Part shown: in pieces, positions 1 through 13,208 of the stretch
How the letters are laid out: each line of letters opens with the position of its first letter
How positions within the stretch are numbered: position 1 is the first letter of the stretch
Origin: Cyanobium usitatum str. Tous
GTDB taxonomy: Bacteria; Cyanobacteriota; Cyanobacteriia; PCC-6307; Cyanobiaceae
Reading direction: 5' to 3'
DNA length: 64,000 nt
NCBI RefSeq assembly: GCF_003011885.1
Contig: NZ_PXXO01000003.1
Location: 1-64,000 of the forward strand
Notes under the pieces: generated by a model
What the model saw: the letters and a program-made list of their open reading frames with translations, nothing else
Database searches by the model: none
What the model was told of the DNA's origin: nothing
Made by a program: the position numbers and the translations under genes

Positions 1-143
1 AAGTCAAGAGGAAAGAAATTTCTGAATGCACTCTTTGAAACCTTCTGTCAGAGGAAGGGGCTCCAACTGTGAGACCTACGCCAGTGGGTTGAAGCGGGTG
101 AGAAGCAATTCAAGTTGAGGCGAAAGCCGATAGGACGTGAACT

Positions 144-1627
<1,484 letters not shown>

Positions 1628-1888
1628 ACAGGGATACAATAACTAATTGTGATGTCTGAGTAATTTATTCTCAGGCCATGATTCTGTCATCTCTAAGGTC
1701 GATCGGTGCCTCAATTTAAGAATTCAAGAAGAACTGAGCAATCAGTTTGGAGATGAAGGTCTTATTTTCAGTTCCTAAACTTTGTCTAGGTCACCCCACA
1801 GCGGGTAAAGCCGAAAGCACATGTAATTTAATTATTTGTGTTTGATCTGGCAAGCCGAAAAGCGAGCTAGGTTGCGGCGAGAGCTCCT

Positions 1889-1962
<74 letters not shown>

Positions 1963-1971
1963 TTCGTGTTT

Positions 1972-2044
1972 GGGGGTTTAGCTCAGTTGGTAGAGCGCCT
2001 GCTTTGCAAGCAGGATGTCAGCGGTTCGAGTCCGCTAACCTCCA
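1972..2044 (+). tRNA. tRNA-Ala (TGC)
   Basis: This is a 73-nt cloverleaf in the same spacer. The acceptor GGGGGTT pairs with AACCTCC with one G-U pair, the anticodon loop is TTTGCAA with anticodon TGC, and the T-arm is GCGGTTCGAGTCCGC. CCA is not encoded. Confidence 0.98.
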
Positions 2045-2250
2045 TCCAATAATGATGCTCATCCCTCAATCTGTAACTGCAAGTTTTGCAGTAAGGAGTT
2101 TTGCTGTGTTTGTGATCTTGACTGTTGTTCGCTGAAGATTTCAGCTTCTTTTCATCCTAATGAGTTAACCAGATAGCTGGTTAGTCAGTTTAGTTGAAAA
2201 GACGCTGGATTCAATCCTGCCCTGGAGACAGGGCTGTTTGAATGTCAGCA

Positions 2251-2270
2251 GAACCTTGACAACTGCATAG
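2251..2270 (+). promoter_or_regulatory. rRNA antiterminator box A in the 16S-23S spacer
   Basis: The motif GAACCTTGACAACTGCATAG matches the conserved box A of cyanobacterial rRNA spacers, which supports antitermination through the 23S gene. The rest of the spacer from 2045 to 2539 holds no gene that I can see. Confidence 0.75.
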
Positions 2271-2539
2271 GTAAAGTCTGGAAATAAAGCATCTCATGGA
2301 TGCTTGATTCTGGCTTGAGTTTCATCCAGCAATGGATAGGGCTTAAAGCTGGTATCAAGAAAATTCTATTGAGTTTTTAGAGCCGAGAGCTTCCAGTTTT
2401 CTTCTGAGCCCGCCGAGGGTTTGGGAGTTTGATCCTGGCATTCAAACCGCATTAGGTATTCAAAGAGATTTGAGTATTAAGTGTAGGTGAATCTAGAGAG
2501 AATAGGCCTCAACAGCCTGAAGGACTGGGAGTTGAAATT

Positions 2540-5415
<2,876 letters not shown>

Positions 5416-5481
5416 AACTCAGGCTCTAAACAAAAGCTTGTTTCCAGTTTTTAATCACTAAATCTTAGGGTTAAGTGGTTG

Positions 5482-5497
5482 ACTTACCTATGTAGTT
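5482..5497 (+). other. 3' arm of the 23S precursor processing stem
   Basis: The sequence ACTTACCTATGTAGTT here is nearly complementary to AACTGCATAGGTAAAGT at 2261-2277, upstream of 23S. Pairing would loop out pre-23S and give the usual RNase III substrate. This is seen directly as base complementarity with one bulge and one mismatch-like position. Confidence 0.6.
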
Positions 5498-5526
5498 CTC
5501 AGGGTTCAACCTGAGGATGAATACTA

Positions 5527-5644
5527 TCCTGGTGTCCATGGCGCAGTGGAACCACTCCGATCCATCTCGAACTCGGCTGTGAAACGCTGCAGCGGCAACG
5601 ATATTTGGGGGGCAGCCCCCTGAGAAAATAGCTCGATGCCAGGT
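5527..5644 (+). rRNA. rrf: 5S ribosomal RNA
   Basis: This is a molecule of about 118 nt with terminal strands TCCTGGTGTCC and the matching GATGCCAGG. The conserved loop CCATCTCGAACTCGG is at 5562-5576. It lies 110 bases after 23S, as expected for a bacterial rRNA operon. Confidence 0.95.
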
Positions 5645-5656
5645 AAAACATTCATC

Positions 5657-5731
5657 CTATTAAATTGCCCCATCTTCTTGAAAGAGGATGGGGCAGTTAA
5701 CTCAAAAGCCACCCGAAGGGGTGGCTTTTTT
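5657..5731 (+). terminator. Double terminator of the rRNA operon
   Basis: There are two consecutive hairpins. The first pairs TTGCCCCATC (from 5665) with GATGGGGCA around an A/T-rich loop. The second, AAAAGCCACCC (5704-5714) with GGGTGGCTTTTTT, is a classical intrinsic terminator with a T run. It closes the rRNA operon just before the converging minus-strand gene that ends at 5776. Confidence 0.9.
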
Positions 5732-5775
5732 GTTGGGTAAGCTTCTTGGTGGGGCTTGGTAACTAAAAATGACTT

Positions 5776-6210
5776 TCAGGAACGATGCACGTGGATGTGT
5801 TTCCAGGTGCCATCGATCCTCTGCCAAATACGCGTCTCGCAGCAGCTAGACGTAACCGCTGCTCCGTCGACCAACTTCTGAGTGAGACGGGTGTAGCTCA
5901 ATACGGCAGCGTCGGGGCTAATCCAGCGAATGTGTGGTCTTGCCATGCTCACCTGTATGGGAGTGGAAGGGGTGCTTGTCGCTGCTGCTGGTAGGTCGAA
6001 ATAGAATTGATGGAAGGCAAGACCCTCTGCGAGGATTCCATTGGTCTCTGCTTCGAAGCAGGTGAGGTCAAGGCTGCAGTGGCTGGAATAGGTGAGCCAA
6101 TCACCGCTTACTACGCTTTCAAGCAGGTTTTGGTTGAGGCAGATCAACTGCTGCTCGTTTGTCTGCGGTGCCCCAGCTTTGGCATCAATATCCTTATCGC
6201 CTTGGTTCAT
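5776..6210 (-). CDS. SnoaL-like / CaMKII association-domain protein
   Basis: This is a small cone-shaped alpha+beta protein of the NTF2/SnoaL fold, 144 residues long. The stretch GDWLTYSSHCSLDLTCFEAE and the later GLAFHQFYFD are typical of the calcium/calmodulin-dependent kinase II association-domain family found as a stand-alone protein in bacteria. C-terminal strands such as RIWQRIDGTWKHIHVHRS complete the fold. No kinase domain is present, and the ligand or partner is unknown. Its ATG overlaps the stop of the upstream mtnBC gene (ATGA), so the two are probably co-translated. That suggests, but does not prove, a link with sulfur or methionine salvage. Confidence 0.82.
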   Translation of the reverse strand: MNQGDKDIDAKAGAPQTNEQQLICLNQNLLESVVSGDWLTYSSHCSLDLTCFEAETNGILAEGLAFHQFYFDLPAAATSTPSTPIQVSMARPHIRWISPDAAVLSYTRLTQKLVDGAAVTSSCCETRIWQRIDGTWKHIHVHRS

Positions 6211-7649
6211 GGGTTTAGCTCCAGGTCTTGGAATGAGCTGATCCTCTCAAATCGAGTCACCGCTTGTGCCGGATTGCCTGGGCGGATGCTTAGCAGCACC
6301 TGCATGCCGCTCGCAGCCGCCGCCTCGCATTCGGCCAGGGTGTCGCTTATGAACAATATTTGGTGGCTGGCAACATCAAGCGACTCGGCAATCTTTCTGT
6401 AGCTGCTTTGATCACGCTTGCTGCCCACGCGGGTGTCAAACCAATGCCTAAATATCTCCCTGAGATCTCCACCACTGCTGTATCTGTAAATCAGCTGTTG
6501 GGCTCCAACTGATCCAGACGAATAGACCGCCAATTGCAGTCCTGCTGCATGCCACTGCCGCAGGGCGCCTGGTACATCTTCAAACAGCGGACCCTGAAGT
6601 TCGCCGCTCTGATAGCCAATCTCCCAGATCATCCCCTGCAGCTCTTTCAGTGGCGTGAGCTTCCGATCCATCTTGATCAGCCAATGCAGGTACTTCAAAA
6701 CACCATCCTTGCCCTCTGATAGGCCCGGCCGCCGAATTGATTGAGCTTCGGGGTCTGGATCTTCCACCCAGGCTTTTTCTACTTCTGCTAGCAACTCTTG
6801 AACCTGCGGGTCCTTGTGTTGCTCGTCCAAAAAGCTGCCGAGATGCTCAGCCGCATAGGGGAAAAGGGTGTCTGATACAAAACTCACCGGACAGGTGGTG
6901 CCCTCAATGTCAAGCAGCACATGGCTCACGCCATGCCGTTGCACAACTGCCCTGCCGTGCTGCCTGCCGCTTAGCCCCTGAAGCAATAGTTGACGCCAGT
7001 GTTGCTCCAGCAGGAACTCCAGAATCTCGAGATGTCTACGAGCTGTTGTCAGATCTTTCCCCCAGGCATAGAGCCCATGACCCGCTATTAGTAGCCCATA
7101 GGGCGCTGCCGCAAGGTGGGGTTCCGCGTTGCCGCGCAGTCGTTCCAGATCCTGATCGTTACCCAGTACTGGAATTGAGACGCTGGTGGCATGGGTGGCG
7201 ACACCTTCAAGTCCTTTAAGCATCTCCAGGTCTTGCAGCACTAGGAAGGCAGCCCCTGCTTTGGTGGGTGCGTAGTGCTGGGACAGCAGGGTGCCGGCTT
7301 GGGAATGGGTGTGCAGCACCGCACCGGCTCCACAGGTCTGCACAAGGGCTAGGTGCAGGGCGGTTTCGGCGCTGGCCCGCCCGGTGCCTTTCAGCACCGC
7401 CCCAGCAGCATCGACCACGATCAGCTGCTCAGGGGCAACGCTGCCCTTATCCACCCCACTAGGAGCCATCAGCAGCTCCAGCGGCTGCCACCGCAGAACG
7501 CAGCTGAAGTTGCCTCCCGTGCCATCGCACCAACCGCGGCGATGAATTGCGGCCATCGTCGCGCTGAGCTGTTGCGCCAACTCGGCAGTTTGTGATGCGG
7601 CGGTTTCCACGCAAGCTTGCGGTTGGTTCAATGCTGGCAGCTCGGGCAC
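6207..7649 (-). CDS. mtnBC: Fused methylthioribulose-1-phosphate dehydratase / enolase-phosphatase (MtnB-MtnC)
   Basis: This 480-residue protein joins two consecutive enzymes of the methionine salvage pathway. Residues about 20-230 form a class II aldolase/adducin domain like MtnB: CDGTGGNFS, then HTHSQAG with zinc histidines, and a later GHGLYAWG. Residues about 240-475 form a HAD phosphatase like MtnC, beginning with LLDIEGTTCPVSFV (nucleophile Asp) and ending with FISDTLAECEAA. MtnB dehydrates methylthioribulose-1-P, and MtnC enolises and dephosphorylates the product to acireductone. The next enzyme, MtnD, is encoded separately at 18.2 kb. The chosen ATG lies inside the end of mutM (22-base overlap). 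A later start is possible, because the first 15 residues are not clearly part of the fold. Confidence 0.92.
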   Translation of the reverse strand: MPELPALNQPQACVETAASQTAELAQQLSATMAAIHRRGWCDGTGGNFSCVLRWQPLELLMAPSGVDKGSVAPEQLIVVDAAGAVLKGTGRASAETALHLALVQTCGAGAVLHTHSQAGTLLSQHYAPTKAGAAFLVLQDLEMLKGLEGVATHATSVSIPVLGNDQDLERLRGNAEPHLAAAPYGLLIAGHGLYAWGKDLTTARRHLEILEFLLEQHWRQLLLQGLSGRQHGRAVVQRHGVSHVLLDIEGTTCPVSFVSDTLFPYAAEHLGSFLDEQHKDPQVQELLAEVEKAWVEDPDPEAQSIRRPGLSEGKDGVLKYLHWLIKMDRKLTPLKELQGMIWEIGYQSGELQGPLFEDVPGALRQWHAAGLQLAVYSSGSVGAQQLIYRYSSGGDLREIFRHWFDTRVGSKRDQSSYRKIAESLDVASHQILFISDTLAECEAAAASGMQVLLSIRPGNPAQAVTRFERISSFQDLELNP

Positions 7650-8473
7650 CAGTGGCTGCTGCGCCCGCCGAGTTTCTCGCGTTGAATGGGGGTCTGGCAG
7701 CGGCGGCAGGGTTCGCCACCACGCCTGTACACCCAGGCCACGCCGCCGTAATTGCCGTTGTTGCCCTTGAGGTCGCGGAAGTCGCTGAAGGTTGTGCCGC
7801 CGGCGCCGATGCTGGTTTCAAGCACCTCCACCAGGGCCTGCCGCAGGCGCTCCAGCTGCGAGACGCCAAGGCTGCCGCTGGTGGTGGCGGGCCGAATACC
7901 TGCAGCAAACAGGGACTCATCGGCGTAGATGTTGCCCACCCCCGCCACCAGCGCCTGATCCAGCAGGGCATTTTTGATTGGCCGCTTCGAGCCCCGCAGT
8001 CGCTCGGCCAGGTAGGCCGCGTTGAAGGCTGGGCTGAAGGGCTCGGGGCCCAGCCGCCCCAGGCCCGTGATCACCGAGTCCAACGGTTGGCCGGGGGGGA
8101 CCCACCACATCTGGCCGAAGCTGCGGGTGTCTACGAACCGCAGCTCCTGATTGCTGGCACCAAACATTTGCACGCGGGTGTGGGGGCAGGCCGGTTTCGA
8201 GGTTTCCAGCCAAAGGAATTGGCCGGTCATGCGCAAATGGACGCCCCAGCTGCCAGCATCTTCCCCCCCTCGGCTGAGCTTGCTCATCAGATATTTTCCC
8301 CGTCGTGACCAGGCGCCAACTCGGCAACCGCACAAGGCCGCAGCGAATGCAGCGGGGTTTACCGGACTGGCTATGGCCCTAGCCCGGTGTACCTCAACCC
8401 TGCTGATCTCAAAGCCTTGGGTCTGCTGCTCGAGACCCCGCCGCACGGTTTCAACTTCGGGTAATTCCGGCAT
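7628..8473 (-). CDS. mutM: Formamidopyrimidine-DNA glycosylase (Fpg/MutM)
   Basis: This enzyme removes oxidised purines such as 8-oxoguanine and nicks the abasic site. The start is fixed by the family's obligatory N-terminus PELPEVETV, because Pro2 is the catalytic nucleophile after Met removal. That puts the ATG at 8473 and excludes an in-frame extension of 12 residues upstream. The C-terminal zinc finger reads CRRCQTP then CPSCQH. The protein has 281 residues, normal for the family. It follows psaE on the minus strand after a terminator and leads into mtnBC by overlap. Confidence 0.95.
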   Translation of the reverse strand: MPELPEVETVRRGLEQQTQGFEISRVEVHRARAIASPVNPAAFAAALCGCRVGAWSRRGKYLMSKLSRGGEDAGSWGVHLRMTGQFLWLETSKPACPHTRVQMFGASNQELRFVDTRSFGQMWWVPPGQPLDSVITGLGRLGPEPFSPAFNAAYLAERLRGSKRPIKNALLDQALVAGVGNIYADESLFAAGIRPATTSGSLGVSQLERLRQALVEVLETSIGAGGTTFSDFRDLKGNNGNYGGVAWVYRRGGEPCRRCQTPIQREKLGGRSSHWCPSCQH

Positions 8474-8499
8474 TGCCTTAGGCGCTTGCCCAGCAAAAT

Positions 8500-8526
8500 G
8501 CCCGCGCAACCAAAAGTTGCACGGGC
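8500..8526 (-). terminator. Hairpin terminator after psaE
   Basis: GCCCGCGCAAC (8500-8510) and GTTGCACGGGC (8516-8526) pair with one mismatch around a five-base loop. Read on the minus strand, the hairpin is followed by ATTTTG. It lies 55 bases after the psaE stop and probably separates psaE from mutM transcription. Confidence 0.65.
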
Positions 8527-8581
8527 TTTAGAGAGGCCTGCAAATTGTCCAGAAACTTGGATCCCAAGAGGCTGAAGCGGT

Positions 8582-8791
8582 TCAGGCCTTTTGGAGTTCG
8601 CTCTCGGCGAAGTTGTTGGTGTTGATGCCGCCTTCAGAGCCGCTGTAGCCGTTGTAGTTCACCTTCTCAAAGCGAACCACCACGGGGTAGCGGATGCCGG
8701 AAGTGTCGATCGAAGCGACGGTGCCGACTTCGTTGAACCAGTAAGACTCGGGGCGCTTGATGCGCACCTTGTCGCCGCGGGAGATTGCCAT
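8582..8791 (-). CDS. psaE: Photosystem I reaction centre subunit IV (PsaE)
   Basis: This 69-residue stromal-side PSI subunit helps dock ferredoxin and supports cyclic electron flow. The N-terminus [20 protein letters not shown] and the following [13 protein letters not shown] are diagnostic of the SH3-like PsaE fold. The length is normal for cyanobacteria. It is monocistronic, with a divergent unknown gene on its promoter side and a hairpin terminator downstream. Confidence 0.98.
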   Translation of the reverse strand: MAISRGDKVRIKRPESYWFNEVGTVASIDTSGIRYPVVVRFEKVNYNGYSGSEGGINTNNFAESELQKA

Positions 8792-8849
8792 CGCTGCGCT
8801 TTAGATCGGGTGGCTGCCAGAGCGAAGATACCCGCGCAGGAGGTGGGCT

Positions 8850-8884
8850 TCACCAAGGGCGTCACGATTCGTCGCCCTTGGTGA
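8850..8884. promoter_or_regulatory. 12-bp perfect inverted repeat between psaE and the divergent gene
   Basis: TCACCAAGGGCG (8850-8861) and CGCCCTTGGTGA (8873-8884) are perfectly complementary around an 11-base spacer. The site lies 59 bases before the psaE start and 52 bases before the divergent gene. There is no T run, so a terminator is less likely than an operator or a 5'-UTR hairpin. Confidence 0.5.
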
Positions 8885-8935
8885 GACGTTGGCTGCCCAT
8901 GGCACCATCGACAGCACAGCAGCCCGTCCTTTCCC

Positions 8936-9982
8936 ATGGCCATGGACCCGATGGAGGTCCCGGCGCCGCCGGTGCTCAACCTCGAGCTGCCCGACCCCGA
9001 AAGCGACACCATCAGCACGATTGAGTTTCTGGCCAGGCTTGAAGAAGCCTGGGCCGTGTGCGACCGCTTTGACCTGCAGACCGAAATCTGGCGCGGGCGG
9101 ATTTTGGCGGCGGTGCGGGACCGGGAAAAGCGCGGCGGCGAAGGGCGAGGCACGGGCTTCCTGCAGTGGCTGCGGGAGCGGGAAATCAGCAAGACCCGGG
9201 CTTACACCTTGATCCAGCTGGCTGAGTCGGCTGAGAGCTTGGTGGGTGGCGGCCTGCTTGAGGAAACCAGCGTCAACAACTTTTCGAAGCGGGCCTTTCT
9301 GGAGACTGCCCAGGCTGACCCGGAGGTGCAGCAGATGATCAGCGAGGCGGCCAATGAGGGTCAGCAGATCACCCGCAAGCAAGTGCGCCGTCTTAGTGAT
9401 GAGTTCACAGCCGCCACCAGCCCCCTTTTGCCCGAGGAGATCCGCCAGCGCACAGCTGACAATCTCCTGCCACCGCGGGCTGTGGCTCCCCTGGTGAAGG
9501 AGCTGGCCAAGTTGCCAGAAGACCAGCAGGAGGACCTGCGCAAGGTGTTGCGCGAGGAGCCGGAGCTGGAGCGAGTCAAGGAGGTGACCTGCACGGCCCG
9601 TTGGTTGAGCAAGGCGGCGGAGGCAGCTCTGGCGGTGCGGGCGTTTCAGCAGGGGGAGCTGGATTTCGAGAAGGCGCTGCAGGAGGCTCAACGACTCGAT
9701 GCCCTGGGCTTGCTGGCCGATGCGGTGGGCCAGGCCCAGGCCCTGGAGAGTGCCGTGCTGAAGCTTCACACCAGCTGGCGGCGGCTCGGGGGCCTGCAGG
9801 AGCGCCTCTGGGTGGAGAGCGGCAGCAGCACGCCCCACCTGCGCGAACTGCTCACTGCCTTGCAGTCGCTCAGCGGCAGCACCCTGCGGGTGTCCCTGGG
9901 GGAGTTGGCGGGGGGCAAGCGGGTGCGCTTGCAACTAGTGGAGGAGTCACCGGAGCAGCTACCGCCACCACCCCTGCCATGA
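8936..9982 (+). CDS. Conserved cyanobacterial protein of unknown function, Glu/Leu-rich helical
   Basis: I do not recognise a named family. The 348-residue protein is acidic and largely helical. It has no signal peptide or membrane segment. An early region (about residues 25-110) has short helices and the phrase FLQWLREREISKTRAYTLIQ, which resembles a helix-turn-helix or ParB/KorB-like DNA-contact region. The middle contains EEIRQRTADNLLPPRAVAPL and leucine heptads suggesting a coiled coil near residues 190-290. The tail is proline-rich. It is divergent from psaE and followed after 53 bases by recQ on the same strand. A role in DNA binding is a weak inference only. Confidence 0.6.
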   Translation: MAMDPMEVPAPPVLNLELPDPESDTISTIEFLARLEEAWAVCDRFDLQTEIWRGRILAAVRDREKRGGEGRGTGFLQWLREREISKTRAYTLIQLAESAESLVGGGLLEETSVNNFSKRAFLETAQADPEVQQMISEAANEGQQITRKQVRRLSDEFTAATSPLLPEEIRQRTADNLLPPRAVAPLVKELAKLPEDQQEDLRKVLREEPELERVKEVTCTARWLSKAAEAALAVRAFQQGELDFEKALQEAQRLDALGLLADAVGQAQALESAVLKLHTSWRRLGGLQERLWVESGSSTPHLRELLTALQSLSGSTLRVSLGELAGGKRVRLQLVEESPEQLPPPPLP

Positions 9983-10035
9983 CCACCTCTGCCATGACCG
10001 GCCCCTAGCACCGCATCTGGTGGTCGCTATGGTCA

Positions 10036-11565
10036 GTGAGCACTACGGGTAGGGCCCAATTGCCTTCTGGCCCCGCTGATCCCCTGGCGCTGGCCCTGGA
10101 GCGCCATTTCGGCTGGTCCGATTTCCGTCCCGGTCAGAGGCCGGTGGTGGAGGCCCTGCTGGCCGGCCAGGACTGCCTGGCGGTGCTGCCCACTGGCGGT
10201 GGCAAGTCGCTTTGTTATCAGCTGCCCGCCTTGGTGCGTGGTGGGCTGGTGCTGGTGATTTCACCCCTGGTTGCCCTGATGCAGGACCAGGTGAGCCAGT
10301 TGCAACGCCGAGGCATCCCTGCCGCCTGCCTGCATGGCGGCCTGGCCTTGCCGGAGCGGCGCCAGCTGCTGCAGCGGCTGCGCGATCACAGGCTGCGGCT
10401 GCTTTATCTGGCCCCGGAGCGGCTGCAGGGGGAAGCCACCCGCCAGCTGCTCGACGACGTTCTGGAGAGCGGCCAGCTGGTGGCGCTTGCGGTGGACGAG
10501 GCCCACTGCATCAGCGCCTGGGGCCATGATTTCCGCCCCGACTACCGCCGCCTAGGCCAATTGCGGGCTCAGTGCCCCGGGGTGCCCCTAGTGGCGCTCA
10601 GCGCCACCGCAGCCCCCCAGGTGCGGGCCGACATCATTCGCCTGCTGCAGCTGCGGCGACCGCTGATCCAGGTGCGTTCGGCCCGCCGCACCAACCTGGT
10701 GTACGGCATGCAGGTGCGCCCGCCCGATCCCCTGCCCCTGGTGCTGGCGGAGCTGGGGGCATCCAGGGGCGCCGTGCTGATCTATGCGCGCACCCGCCGC
10801 TCGGTGGAGCAATGGGCGGCTCGCTTGACAGGGGTCGGGGTGGAGGCGATCGCCTATCACGCCGGCATGGACCCCGAAAGCCGCCAGCTGGCCCTGGAGC
10901 ATTTCCAGCTGCAGCCGCGGCCGGTGCTGGTGGCCACCGTGGCCTTCGGCATGGGAGTGGACCGATCGGATGTGGGACTAGTGCTGCACCTGGACCTGCC
11001 GGCCAGTCCGGAGGGTTATCTGCAGGAATCGGGCCGGGCCGGCCGGGATGGGGAACTGGCGCGCTGTCTGGTGCTCTACGACTCGGCTGATCGCACCAGC
11101 TTGGGCTGGGCAATTCGGGGCGTGGGGGCCCAGCGCCAGCAGGACCAGCAACGGCTGGAGCTGGCCCAGCAACAATTGCGGCGGATGGAAGCGGTGGCGG
11201 AGGGCGAGGGCTGCCGGGAGCAGGCGCTGCTGCTGGCCGTAGGGGAACTGGCGGCTGCCTGCGGCCGTTGCGATAACTGCCGTAGTCCCCGTGAAAGTCG
11301 GGATTGGTCTGTTGAGGCGCACCAGGCGCTGGAGGTGCTGGAGCTGCGTCCCGGCCGCGATCTACGCAACCTGGCTGAGGAGCTCGCATCCGCCGTGTCG
11401 GTTGAGCAGCGACAGCAGCAAGAAGCGAGCTGGGGGTGGCTGCTGCGGCGGCTGGCCCAGGAGGAATTGCTCAGCGAAAGCGATGACGGCGCCCAGCGGC
11501 TCTATCTGCGCGCCTCGGGCCGGCGCTACGTGCGCCAGCCCTGGCCACTTCACTGGGCTGCCTGA
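10036..11565 (+). CDS. recQ: ATP-dependent DNA helicase RecQ
   Basis: This is a 3'-5' superfamily 2 helicase for recombination and repair. It shows the Walker A motif PTGGGKSLCYQ, the DEAH box VDEAHCISAWGHDF, motif III VALSATAAP, and the C-terminal arginine-finger region SGRAGRDGE. The zinc-binding part is reduced to CREQ and CGRCDNCR near residues 395-420. A short winged-helix-like end follows, and no full HRDC domain is evident, so at 509 residues it is a short RecQ. The start is GTG at 10036. Confidence 0.95.
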   Translation: MSTTGRAQLPSGPADPLALALERHFGWSDFRPGQRPVVEALLAGQDCLAVLPTGGGKSLCYQLPALVRGGLVLVISPLVALMQDQVSQLQRRGIPAACLHGGLALPERRQLLQRLRDHRLRLLYLAPERLQGEATRQLLDDVLESGQLVALAVDEAHCISAWGHDFRPDYRRLGQLRAQCPGVPLVALSATAAPQVRADIIRLLQLRRPLIQVRSARRTNLVYGMQVRPPDPLPLVLAELGASRGAVLIYARTRRSVEQWAARLTGVGVEAIAYHAGMDPESRQLALEHFQLQPRPVLVATVAFGMGVDRSDVGLVLHLDLPASPEGYLQESGRAGRDGELARCLVLYDSADRTSLGWAIRGVGAQRQQDQQRLELAQQQLRRMEAVAEGEGCREQALLLAVGELAAACGRCDNCRSPRESRDWSVEAHQALEVLELRPGRDLRNLAEELASAVSVEQRQQQEASWGWLLRRLAQEELLSESDDGAQRLYLRASGRRYVRQPWPLHWAA

Positions 11566-11575
11566 CTGGGCAGCC
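11556..11575. terminator. Hairpin at the recQ/LysM convergent junction
   Basis: GGCTGCC (11556-11562) and GGCAGCC (11569-11575) pair perfectly across the recQ stop codon. The following bases TGATTTGTGG are only mildly T-rich, so it is a weak candidate. It lies between converging genes and could serve both. Confidence 0.4.
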
Positions 11576-11605
11576 TGATTTGTGGTGCTTGGCTAGCCGG
11601 TTGGA

Positions 11606-13093
11606 TTAGCTGGCCCGGGCTTTGCAGATATCGCTGATTAGCTGCTCCTCAAAGTCGCTCTGGGGTGCATCCCAGCTTTTCCATTGGCCTGATTGGCTGG
11701 TGGCATTGAGCTTGCGGGCTCCGCAGTTGACCGCCAAATAAACGGGCTTGCCATCGCTATTGAGGGTTGGGGCTACGAAACTGCCCCCCATGGGCTGCCA
11801 GTTGGCCCAGTCCACCTGCAGCGGGCCGTAGCTGCGCCAGTCGGGCCCCTGAGGCTTGCTGCTGCTGGGTTTGCTGCTGCTGGGCTTGCTGCCAGTGCTC
11901 GGCCGGCTGGCGGGGGAGGTGGTTGCGGTAGTCGAAGTGGTTGAGGCTTTGGCGATCGGCGTGGCAACGACTGGGGAGGGTTTCGGAGTGGGTTGGATTT
12001 TCGGTTGGCCCGCCGCTTGTACGACTGGTTGTACTGCGGGTTGTACAGCCCTCTCAGCAGCCTTTTGCACTGGCTGTTGAACAGCTTGTTGAACAGGTTG
12101 TTGTATGGCCTGTTGTATGGGCTGCTGAACGGTGGGTGTGGGCCGGGGAGTGGGTGTGGGTGCTGGCGTTTTCACGGCCACTGGTGTTGTTACTGGCGTT
12201 GCCACTGCAGTTGCAGTTGCCACCGGCTTGGGATTGGGTTTGGCCTGGGGTTTGGTCTGCGGTTTGGCTTGGGCGGCGGCGGGCTTTGGAGTGGCTGGCT
12301 TTGGAGTGGCCTTCACCGGAGGCGGGGACTGCAGTTTCAGGCGGGCGCCGGACACCACCAGATCGGGGTCGTCGATTTTGTTGATGGCAACCAGCCGCTC
12401 AACCGGCAGCCCATAGCTGTCGGCGATGGTGGAGAGACTCTCACCGCTGCGCACCACGTGTTCCTTGGCGTTGCGCGGGGCCGCTGTGCTGCGGGGGGCG
12501 GCCGATGAGGACGGACGCCCAGGGATGGCCAGGCGTGTTCCCGCCACCACCAGATTTGGATTGCTGATCCCGTTTAACTGAATCAGGCGCTCAGTGCTCG
12601 TGCCAAAGCGATCGGCGATTTCTGAGATGGTTTCACCGCTTTTCACCGTGTAAGGGGCGGTGGGCAGCTCGCGGGGAGCGGCGGCCGCAGTTGCCCGGCG
12701 AGATCCAGGTAGCACCAGCTTTTGGCCTGCTACCACCATGTCGGGGTTGGTGATGCCGTTGGCCTGCATCAACTGGTTGAGGCTGATCCCCTGGCGATCG
12801 GCGATGTCGGAGAGGGTGTCTCCGGGCTGGACGGTGACACTGGCGCCGCTGGAGCTCCCAGCGCCAGCGGCGCTACTGCCTGGCAGCCTCAAGCTCTGGC
12901 CCGCCACCACCAGGTTGGGGTTGGTGATGCCATTGGCCTGCATCAGTCGGGTGAGGCTGATGCCGTGGCGGTCGGCAATTTCCGAGAGGGTTTCGCCTGG
13001 CTTTACCACCACGTTTGCCAGGGCTGCCGCAGGGGCCAGACCCGGGAAGGGCAACACCACCGCTAGGGCCAGGGCGGCAAGGGAGCGACGCAT
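11606..13093 (-). CDS. Secreted LysM-repeat protein with low-complexity linker
   Basis: This is probably an envelope protein that binds peptidoglycan. The N-terminus RRSLAALALAVVLPFPGLAPAAALA is a signal peptide. Four LysM modules follow, each with a core like PGETLSEIADRHGIS and ending in an L-x-L-P stretch, spanning about residues 27-255. A long Pro/Thr/Lys/Gln/Val-rich linker (about 255-410) includes Q-P-V-Q-Q-A type repeats. The last 85 residues form a small globular domain with WRSYGPLQVDWANWQPMGG and NCGARKLNATS, common at the end of picocyanobacterial secreted proteins. I chose the ATG at 13093; GTG at 13102 is an alternative. Confidence 0.85.
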   Translation of the reverse strand: MRRSLAALALAVVLPFPGLAPAAALANVVVKPGETLSEIADRHGISLTRLMQANGITNPNLVVAGQSLRLPGSSAAGAGSSSGASVTVQPGDTLSDIADRQGISLNQLMQANGITNPDMVVAGQKLVLPGSRRATAAAAPRELPTAPYTVKSGETISEIADRFGTSTERLIQLNGISNPNLVVAGTRLAIPGRPSSSAAPRSTAAPRNAKEHVVRSGESLSTIADSYGLPVERLVAINKIDDPDLVVSGARLKLQSPPPVKATPKPATPKPAAAQAKPQTKPQAKPNPKPVATATAVATPVTTPVAVKTPAPTPTPRPTPTVQQPIQQAIQQPVQQAVQQPVQKAAERAVQPAVQPVVQAAGQPKIQPTPKPSPVVATPIAKASTTSTTATTSPASRPSTGSKPSSSKPSSSKPQGPDWRSYGPLQVDWANWQPMGGSFVAPTLNSDGKPVYLAVNCGARKLNATSQSGQWKSWDAPQSDFEEQLISDICKARAS

Positions 13094-13208
13094 CGGCACC
13101 ACTTATAGGTACGGGAACGTTAAGGGCGTTGCCTCGTCCCATCCAGTCCCTGGATCGCTTTCGGGGCATCAAAGCTGCTGATCGCCCCCCCCCGTCGCCG
13201 TGCCCCAG

